A DNA stretch of 6,024 nt from an uncultured Oscillospiraceae bacterium (GTDB taxonomy: Bacteria > Bacillota > Clostridia > Oscillospirales > Oscillospiraceae). The stretch covers positions 1 through 6,024 of the forward strand of contig CAKTXB010000126.1 of the NCBI GenBank assembly GCA_934630555.1, given 5' to 3'. This document shows, piece by piece, positions 1 through 4,864 of this stretch. A program made the position numbers and the translations under genes. How positions within the stretch are numbered: the stretch's first letter is position 1; each line of letters begins with the position of its first letter. The notes under the pieces were generated by a model, which did no database searches, was not told the DNA's origin, and saw only the letters and a program-made list of their open reading frames with translations.

Positions 1-1484
1 CCGAACTGGCCGTGGCCGCCGGACTGCTTCTTGTGACGGCCGTGGATCTCGACCTTCTTCTTGATGGTCTCGCGGTAGGCGATCTTGGCAGGCTTCAGGA
101 CGGCCTCGACCTTGTACTTGCTCTGAAGCTTGGCCATAAGCACAGACAGCTGCATATCGCCGGCGCCGGCAATGATGAGCTCCTTCGTTTCGGGGTCGTT
201 GCCATACTTGAACGAGGCGTCTTCTTCGTTCAGCTTCACAAGACCGTTTGCGATCTTATCCTCTGTGCCCTTGACCTTGGCGTAGACAGCCATCTTATAC
301 ATCGGCTCGTCATACGTCATGCCCTGAATGGTCACGGTCTTGCCCGGCATACCCAGCGTGTCGCCGGTCTTGACAGACGTGAGCTTGGTGAACACGCCAA
401 TGTCACCGCAGCAGACCTTCGACGTCTTTGCATTGTCCTTGCCCTTCGGGAAGAACATATTGCCCAGCTTTTCAGCGTCGCCCGTGCGTGCATTCGTCAC
501 GGTCATGGTATCTTCCATGTTGCCGGAGATCACCTTGAAATAGGAGTTCTTGCCGTACTGGTCAACCATGGTATTGAACACGAACGCCATGGGGCTGCCG
601 GCCGGGTCGAGCTTGAATTCGACTTCCTTGTCGTCCTCAACAGCCGTCATGGGCTTGCCTTCCAGCGGGTTCGGAGCATACTTCACGAGGTTCGCCAGCA
701 GGTTCGTCGTGCCAAGGCCCGACATGGCACAGCCGCAGAACACCGGCGTCACGCTGCGCTCGCGGATACCGGCCTTAATGCCGGTAGTCAGCTCTTCCGG
801 CGTGAACGGCTCTTCCATAAAGAACTTTTCCATGAGGGCCTCGTCCGTTTCAGCGACCTGCTCGTTGAGCTCTGCCATGTACTCTTCAATTTTGTCTGCG
901 GCGTCAGCCGGAACGGCAATTTCCTTGCCGTTTTCGTCATACGCCTTTTTCTCAATGAGGTCCACCACACCGACTGCCTTTTCGCCGTTCAGAATGGGGA
1001 ACGTGAACGTGATGACGGACGCGCCAAACATCTCGCGCAGCGAATCAAGGACGTTGAAGAAATTTGCGTGCTCTTCATCGAGCTTGGAAACATAGAACAT
1101 GGCCGGCAGCTTGGCCTTGGCCAGGTACTTCCAGCCCTTTTCCGTACCCACGCCGATGCCGCTCTTGGCCGTGACGCAGATAATGCCTGCGTCCACCACG
1201 CGCAGCGACTGCACGATCTGGCCAGCAAAGTCAAAATAACCGGGGTTGTCGAGCACATTGATCTTGCACTTGTTGTATTCCACCGGGATCACCGACGTAG
1301 AGATGGAGTACTGACGCTTCTTCTCTTCGTCGTCAAAGTCAGAAACTGTCGTGCCGTCCGCACGTTTGCCAAGACGCGTGATGGCCTTGGTGGTGAACAG
1401 CATACTTTCACACAGCGCAGACTTGCCGTCGCCGCCGTGACCAAGCAGGCAGATGTTGCGAATGTCGTTGGCAGTATAGCCCAT
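1..1484 (-). CDS. EF-G-like translational GTPase (FusA paralogue), N-terminal 494 codons, 3' end outside window
   Basis: This encodes a cytosolic GTPase of the elongation factor G superfamily, most like the secondary EF-G paralogues (FusA2 type) of Firmicutes. The G domain comes first: P-loop GHGGDGKS (residues 15-22), a switch I region around 43-62, G3 as DNPGYFDF (79-86), G4 as SKLD (133-136) and a G5-like segment near 250-260. Domain II spans roughly 295-385 and domain III roughly 393-465. The start of domain IV, with QSGGHGQF, sits at the window edge. Canonical EF-G has AHIDAGKT, DTPGHVDF and NKMD, so the catalytic His of G3 is Tyr83 and the G4 Asn is Ser133. Such changes suggest a paralogue rather than the main translocase; I also see no rpsL/rpsG/tuf neighbours. 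The start is ATG with AAAGGAG at 1493-1499, 8 nt upstream. The gene has its own promoter. Its exact role in the cell (translocation, recycling or stress) cannot be read from the sequence. Confidence 0.93.
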   Translation of the reverse strand, partial: MGYTANDIRNICLLGHGGDGKSALCESMLFTTKAITRLGKRADGTTVSDFDDEEKKRQYSISTSVIPVEYNKCKINVLDNPGYFDFAGQIVQSLRVVDAGIICVTAKSGIGVGTEKGWKYLAKAKLPAMFYVSKLDEEHANFFNVLDSLREMFGASVITFTFPILNGEKAVGVVDLIEKKAYDENGKEIAVPADAADKIEEYMAELNEQVAETDEALMEKFFMEEPFTPEELTTGIKAGIRERSVTPVFCGCAMSGLGTTNLLANLVKYAPNPLEGKPMTAVEDDKEVEFKLDPAGSPMAFVFNTMVDQYGKNSYFKVISGNMEDTMTVTNARTGDAEKLGNMFFPKGKDNAKTSKVCCGDIGVFTKLTSVKTGDTLGMPGKTVTIQGMTYDEPMYKMAVYAKVKGTEDKIANGLVKLNEEDASFKYGNDPETKELIIAGAGDMQLSVLMAKLQSKYKVEAVLKPAKIAYRETIKKKVEIHGRHKKQSGGHGQF

Positions 1485-1504
1485 AGTTGAAACTCCTTTC
1501 TAAA

Positions 1505-1542
1505 CCGGCAGGCAGCTCTTACCGCTGCTCCCTGCCTTCCGG
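1505..1542 (-). promoter_or_regulatory. Imperfect 11-bp hairpin in the leader of the EF-G-like mRNA
   Basis: An inverted repeat pairs 1505-1515 (CCGGCAGGCAG) with 1532-1542 (CTGCCTTCCGG), with one mismatch and a 16-nt loop. In the minus-strand transcript it ends about 5 nt before the AAAGGAG ribosome site. A smaller internal pair, GCAGC 1512-1516 with GCTGC 1524-1528, is an alternative fold. No U-run follows the hairpin, so it is unlikely to be a simple terminator. A role in controlling translation initiation is inferred. Confidence 0.5.
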
Positions 1543-1561
1543 CGGTCCTGGTTTTCCGCCG
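1540..1561 (-). promoter_or_regulatory. Second leader hairpin, overlapping and competing with the first
   Basis: CGGCGG (1540-1545) pairs perfectly with CCGCCG (1556-1561) across a 10-nt loop. Positions 1540-1542 are also needed by the larger hairpin at 1505-1542, so the two structures cannot form fully at once. This stem would be transcribed first. It could be a switch-like leader or a chance result of GC-rich sequence. Confidence 0.35.
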
Positions 1562-1574
1562 ACCTTTAAAGTCC

Positions 1575-1603
1575 ATTATAAACGAAAGGAAACGGGAATG
1601 CAA
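1575..1603 (-). promoter_or_regulatory. Sigma-A-type promoter of the EF-G-like gene
   Basis: Read on the minus strand, TTGCAT (1603-1598), a 17-nt spacer and a perfect TATAAT (1580-1575) fit a housekeeping promoter. The -35 box is weak (3 of 6) but the -10 box is ideal. Initiation is predicted near 1568, giving a leader of about 84 nt. An independent promoter implies the EF-G-like gene is not simply a downstream member of the rlmB operon. Confidence 0.65.
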
Positions 1604-1608
1604 TGAAA

Positions 1609-1629
1609 TTCTTGTTAAAAATGCAAGAA
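1609..1629 (-). terminator. Weak terminator candidate after the ATPase-like gene
   Basis: TTCTTG (1629-1624) and CAAGAA (1614-1609) form a perfect 6-bp stem with a 9-nt loop, 35 nt past the stop codon of the upstream gene. Only UUUC follows it in the transcript. The stem is A/U-rich and the U-tract is short, so termination would be inefficient and some read-through into the EF-G-like gene is possible. Confidence 0.25.
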
Positions 1630-1664
1630 AATATCACACCCCGCTTCCGAAGTCCTGTTCAGTT

Positions 1665-3830
1665 TTATAATGCGTGTCCAGCCATAGCCGTCAACAGCAG
1701 CTGCGGGATCATCCACAAAATGAGATAAATCATCAGATTCCAGCACGAAGCCGTTGCAACTGAGCCGATAAACGCCAGGAAAAATACCATCAGCAGCCCC
1801 ATGATCCCGCCCATGAGCGCAATGGCGAGGCTCCCGATCACTGTGCCGCGCAGGCTGCGCGCTGCCGCCACGGCAGACACGAAATTCAAGAAACTCCCCT
1901 GTGCCAGCAGCGCACCGGGCTTCGGCTCCCGCACCGCATCCGGTGAGGACAGCCATGCGCGCTCCTCCACAGTTGGGAACTCCACTCGGTCAGGCGGCAG
2001 CTTATAGCGGTAATGCAGGAACTGCGGCGTCAGCATAAAATCACGTGTGGCCAGCACCGGTGTCAGCCCGCGCGCCCGCACCGCGGTAAGCAGGGCGCTT
2101 TTGACCTGTGCCGCGGGCGCATAGTGCAACGCGAACACTGCCGCCAGTTCTCCGTTTATGGATACGTATACCGCCTGCTTCACGTTTGCATCCTGCGGCA
2201 TCTGCACGCGCATGAGGCGCATGAAGGCAAGCGAACCCAACAACACCACATCGCCGCGGATCTCCGCGCCGAGGCCGCCGCCCTCATAGCGGCGGAATGT
2301 GTCCACCGTGCAGCGCCGCCCGTTCTGGCCCTCCAAAAGCTCCTGAAACAGCGGCACAAGGCCGCTGCCCGCCGTTTCAACCACTGCCGTGGCATAGCCC
2401 AAGATCTGGCCTACGTTGCGGTCGGAGTAAATTTTCATGCCGTTGAGCGTCACGTTGGCCGGCGGGAACAGATCCGAGTCCTCTACCACAAGGCCGCACT
2501 CGCCGCTCAGGTTTCGCGCGCCCGACCATCCGGCCACAGCCACGCCGCCGCGCTGCAAACGCCGCGCCACAAGTGCAAACGGTCTTGTATAGCAGATGAG
2601 CGCCCCGGCCGGATACGCCGCCGCCAGCAGCGCCGTCCAGCAGCAGATCGGATTCTGCGCGCCGCGCAGGCTGCAAAGCACCGCCAGCACCAGCGTCATC
2701 ACGGCCACGGCCGGCGCATAAACGCGCATGACGCGCCGCGCTGCATCCGGCATTTCCAGCTGCCGGGCAAAGTCTGTGTCCGGCGTGCTCGTGCGGAAAA
2801 TGCAGTCCTTTCCGTGCCACGCCTTTTCCTCGCGCACCACGCCCACCGGTTCCTGCATATTGGCCGCTGCCCGCGCGCTGCGATACTTTGCCTGCAACAG
2901 CAGACGTCTGCTCCAAAGCGCCAGCAGCAGCTGCACCGAGATGATCGGGCACAGCGGCAGGCGCGCCTGTGCCAGCGCAAAAAATGCATCCACGATCGCC
3001 AGCACCGTTGTCAGCACCAACAGGCTCAGCTGGTCAAACTGAAGCCGCAGTGCCTGTAAAAGCCCCTGCGCCAGCACATCATAACTCAAAAGCGCCTGCA
3101 AGATCAGCACAGCCAACATCGCCAGCGAAAACGGCATGCGATAGCCGGACAGATCTATCCCACCGATACGCATACTGGCCAGCACCAGCAGCACCACGCT
3201 CACAAAGCACAGTACAGCCGACGCCGCCAGCCGCGGCCGCAGTGTGTTTTTCCGTCCATAAGCCGCCAGTGCGTCCTGCACAGTGGCATACACCGCGTCG
3301 GGCTGCTCCTGCCGGCGCAGGCGGCGTGCCTCCGCGCGCTTCTGGCGCTGCTGTGCCCGGGCGATGCGCTTTTCACGCTGCATGGCACGACGCTGCTCCT
3401 GCGCGTCCTGTTCGCTCTGCGGCAAAGGCTCGCCCTCATAGCGCCAGACCTCCGGCTGCTTCTTTTCCGGCACATCTGTATCGCGGATGGGGGCAAAGCG
3501 CACCGTATCCTGCGTTGCGCCGCCTGCCGCGCCCGGGAACTGCACTACGTTATCCTGCGGCGCTTGCGTATCCGCAGGCTCCGCAGCTGTGGACGGCTCT
3601 TCCTGAGAAGGCTCTGCCTCCGGCGCGGCTTCTGCCGGCCCTGCGGCGGCCGCCGCCTCCGATGCGTCCGCCCGGTCGGCGGGCGCTTCCGGCGCGCGCT
3701 TCGTCCAACCGCCAAACTCGTCCAGAATATCCTCGAGCGAGAAGGCTTCCGCCTGCGATTCCGCGGTGCCGGGTCCGCTATGCACTTGTTCTTCCAGCTC
3801 CTGTTCGGGATCCTGCGGTTCTCTGCTCAT
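1665..3830 (-). CDS. Catalytically degenerate P1B-type P-type ATPase-like membrane protein with a long charged N-terminal extension
   Basis: This is a 721-residue membrane protein whose overall plan follows heavy-metal (P1B) P-type ATPases. Residues 1-200 are a soluble extension: acidic and Ala/Pro/Glu-rich to about 140, then strongly basic at 147-173. About eight hydrophobic segments follow (near 201-220, 233-252, 267-288, 291-306, 368-387, 396-415, 663-690, 698-716), matching MA, MB and M1-M6. Fold landmarks align: AAYPAG (404-409) sits where ACPCA is expected, RLQRGGVAVAG (424-434) matches the stretch after M4, VVEDSDLFPP (448-457) sits at VVFDKTGTLT, GGGLGAEI (517-524) at the N-domain GxG, and LATRD (593-597) at LLTGD. 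No TGES, CPC, DKTGTLT, HP, TGD or GDGxND remains, and the actuator loop (309-367) is short. The family assignment is inferred from these alignments. ATP-driven transport is therefore unlikely. The reading frame is intact, arguing for a retained function that I cannot name. GGAG lies 5 nt before the ATG. The gene starts 19 nt after rlmB, probably in one operon. Confidence 0.85.
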   Translation of the reverse strand: MSREPQDPEQELEEQVHSGPGTAESQAEAFSLEDILDEFGGWTKRAPEAPADRADASEAAAAAGPAEAAPEAEPSQEEPSTAAEPADTQAPQDNVVQFPGAAGGATQDTVRFAPIRDTDVPEKKQPEVWRYEGEPLPQSEQDAQEQRRAMQREKRIARAQQRQKRAEARRLRRQEQPDAVYATVQDALAAYGRKNTLRPRLAASAVLCFVSVVLLVLASMRIGGIDLSGYRMPFSLAMLAVLILQALLSYDVLAQGLLQALRLQFDQLSLLVLTTVLAIVDAFFALAQARLPLCPIISVQLLLALWSRRLLLQAKYRSARAAANMQEPVGVVREEKAWHGKDCIFRTSTPDTDFARQLEMPDAARRVMRVYAPAVAVMTLVLAVLCSLRGAQNPICCWTALLAAAYPAGALICYTRPFALVARRLQRGGVAVAGWSGARNLSGECGLVVEDSDLFPPANVTLNGMKIYSDRNVGQILGYATAVVETAGSGLVPLFQELLEGQNGRRCTVDTFRRYEGGGLGAEIRGDVVLLGSLAFMRLMRVQMPQDANVKQAVYVSINGELAAVFALHYAPAAQVKSALLTAVRARGLTPVLATRDFMLTPQFLHYRYKLPPDRVEFPTVEERAWLSSPDAVREPKPGALLAQGSFLNFVSAVAAARSLRGTVIGSLAIALMGGIMGLLMVFFLAFIGSVATASCWNLMIYLILWMIPQLLLTAMAGHAL

Positions 3831-3849
3831 ACTCGCTCCAAATCAAAAA

Positions 3850-4647
3850 TCACGCCATACGCTGCCGCACGGCTTCATACAGCAAAATTGCCGCTGCTGC
3901 CGAGGCATTCAGGGATGAGATGCGCCCCATCATGGGAATACTGACCTTAAAGTCGCAGCGCTCTGCCACAAGGCGGCTCATGCCGCTGCCTTCGTTGCCA
4001 ATGACAATGGCCGCCGCATTTTTCAGGTCGGCCCTGGAAAGTGCCGTATCGCCGTCCGCCGCCGTGCCGAATACCCACACGCCGCGCGATTTTAGCTCGT
4101 CAATGGCAGCCGCCATGTTCGCGACCCGCGCCACGGGCATATATTCCAGCGCGCCCGCTGACGTCTTGCCAACGACTGCCGTCAGCCCCACGCTGCGGCG
4201 CTTGGGGATGATGACGCCGTGCGCTCCGGCACATTCCGCCGTGCGGATGATGGCGCCCAGATTGTGCGGGTCGGACAGCTCGTCGCACAGCACAATGAGC
4301 GGCGGTACACCGGCATCCTCCGCACGCATGAAAATATCGTCGATCGACGCATAGTCATGCGCCGCTACCTGCGCGATCACGCCCTGATGTGCGCCGGTAG
4401 CCGACATCTGGTCGAGCTTGCGCCGGTCGGTTTCCACCACGACCGCGCCTGCCTGTTTGGCCATTGCGGCCAGCCGCGCCAGCGCGCGGTCGCTGCTTCC
4501 CGCAGCAATGAATACCTTATCCACCGCGCGGCCGCCAGCCAGCGCCTCGGAGAGTGCATTGCGCCCCTCCAGCATGTTTTCCGCATTTTCGTTTGTCTCC
4601 GTGCGCGGCGCGCGCCGGGCATATTCTCTGCGTTTTTCCTCTGCCAT
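3850..4647 (-). CDS. rlmB: 23S rRNA (guanosine-2'-O-)-methyltransferase RlmB, TrmH/SpoU (SPOUT) family
   Basis: RlmB uses S-adenosylmethionine to methylate the ribose of a 23S rRNA guanosine (G2251 in E. coli), in the peptidyl-transferase P-loop. The 265-residue product fits the family length (243 in E. coli). A basic, disordered stretch (1-25) precedes the substrate-binding domain, which opens at LEGRNALSEAL (26-36). The trefoil-knot SPOUT domain shows motif 1 DPHNLGAIIRTAE (126-138, with Asn129 and Arg135), the RlmB-typical IIPKRRSVGLTA (146-157), motif 2 IVIGNEGSGM (214-223, Glu219) and motif 3 SIPMMGRISSLNAS (236-249, Asn247). The start at 4647 is chosen because GGAG lies 7 nt upstream. 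The frame stays open to an ATG at 4734, but that lies upstream of the predicted promoter and would add 29 residues unlike the family. A related SpoU methyltransferase cannot be fully excluded, but the KRRSVGLT signature favours RlmB. It is first in a probable two-gene operon with the ATPase-like gene. Confidence 0.95.
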   Translation of the reverse strand: MAEEKRREYARRAPRTETNENAENMLEGRNALSEALAGGRAVDKVFIAAGSSDRALARLAAMAKQAGAVVVETDRRKLDQMSATGAHQGVIAQVAAHDYASIDDIFMRAEDAGVPPLIVLCDELSDPHNLGAIIRTAECAGAHGVIIPKRRSVGLTAVVGKTSAGALEYMPVARVANMAAAIDELKSRGVWVFGTAADGDTALSRADLKNAAAIVIGNEGSGMSRLVAERCDFKVSIPMMGRISSLNASAAAAILLYEAVRQRMA

Positions 4648-4654
4648 AGTCCAG

Positions 4655-4658
4655 CTCC
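4655..4658 (-). promoter_or_regulatory. Ribosome binding site that sets the rlmB start
   Basis: Read on the minus strand, ACGGAG ends 7 nt before the ATG at 4647. No comparable site fixes the longer in-frame start at 4734, so this site decides the gene boundary. Confidence 0.75.
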
Positions 4659-4665
4659 GTTCTTT

Positions 4666-4681
4666 CGCCGTCAAAACGGCG
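4666..4681 (-). promoter_or_regulatory. Small hairpin in the rlmB leader
   Basis: CGCCGT (4666-4671) and ACGGCG (4676-4681) form a perfect 6-bp stem with a 4-nt loop between the predicted transcription start and the rlmB ribosome site. It ends 7 nt before the GGAG. It may stabilise the 5' end of the mRNA or tune initiation. That function is inferred from position only. Confidence 0.35.
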
Positions 4682-4685
4682 CAGT

Positions 4686-4700
4686 TGTCCATAGTGGACA
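4686..4700. repeat. Perfect palindrome over the rlmB transcription start (candidate operator)
   Basis: TGTCCA (4686-4691) and TGGACA (4695-4700) are exact inverted copies separated by 3 nt. The element begins one base downstream of the rlmB -10 box and covers the predicted start near 4695. A dimeric repressor bound here could block rlmB transcription. No regulator gene is visible in the window, and the palindrome could be chance. Confidence 0.4.
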
Positions 4701-4701
4701 T

Positions 4702-4730
4702 ATTATAACAGGTCTTTTGCGCAGAAACAA
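4702..4730 (-). promoter_or_regulatory. Sigma-A promoter with extended -10 for rlmB and the downstream ATPase-like gene
   Basis: Read on the minus strand, TTGTTT (4730-4725), a 17-nt spacer and TGT-TATAAT (-10 box at 4707-4702) give a perfect -10 with the extended TGn motif. The predicted start is near 4695, leaving a leader of about 48 nt. This is the only clear promoter seen upstream of the rlmB and ATPase-like pair. Confidence 0.75.
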
Positions 4731-4785
4731 CCATGCTGTTCGTTTAAATTCACAGAAAATTTACTGCCGTCCGCGTCTGGCGTCC

Positions 4786-4814
4786 TTGTAAAATCGGAGC
4801 GGCTATGATAAGAT
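4786..4814 (+). promoter_or_regulatory. Sigma-A promoter with extended -10 for ftsH
   Basis: TTGTAA (4786-4791), a 17-nt spacer and TGA-TAAGAT (-10 box at 4809-4814) make a plausible extended -10 promoter, with a start near 4821 and a leader of about 44 nt. An overlapping TATGAT at 4804-4809 is a better -10 hexamer, but it has no -35 box at the right distance. The placement argues against translation from the in-frame ATG at 4805. Confidence 0.55.
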
Positions 4815-4851
4815 TGCCATACGAAATTTCAGATCCTGCACGCAAAGAAAG

Positions 4852-4857
4852 AAGGTG
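4852..4857 (+). promoter_or_regulatory. Ribosome binding site of ftsH
   Basis: AAGGTG, within AGAAGGTG, ends 7 nt before the ATG at 4865 and partly matches the 16S anti-Shine-Dalgarno sequence. It supports 4865 over the upstream in-frame ATG at 4805. Confidence 0.6.
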
Positions 4858-4864
4858 CTCACCC

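Noticed and set aside
12..1490. 492-codon open frame on the plus strand opposite the EF-G-like gene
   Set aside because: The translation is His/Leu/Arg-rich with no domain signature, and the opposite strand encodes a clear EF-G family protein. GC-rich codon use routinely leaves long open antisense frames.
1489..1578. Possible leader peptide reading from the ATG just past the -10 box of the EF-G-like promoter
   Set aside because: The ATG overlaps the TATAAT box, so it lies upstream of the expected transcript start and cannot be translated from that promoter.
2013..3059. 348-codon plus-strand frame opposite the ATPase-like gene
   Set aside because: His/Arg/Gln-rich translation with no membrane segments or motifs; the minus frame shows coherent hydrophobic segments.
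1665..3830. Functional metal-transporting P-type ATPase
   Set aside because: The phosphorylation motif, the CPC membrane motif, TGES and GDGxND are all missing, so ion pumping cannot be supported despite the similar layout.
2969..4354. 461-codon plus-strand frame spanning the ATPase-like and rlmB genes
   Set aside because: It crosses two well-supported minus-strand genes and their intergenic gap, and its product is low-complexity Ala/Pro/Arg sequence.
4648..4734. 29-codon N-terminal extension of rlmB
   Set aside because: It would require a start upstream of the predicted promoter and its transcription start, and a better ribosome site lies before the ATG at 4647.
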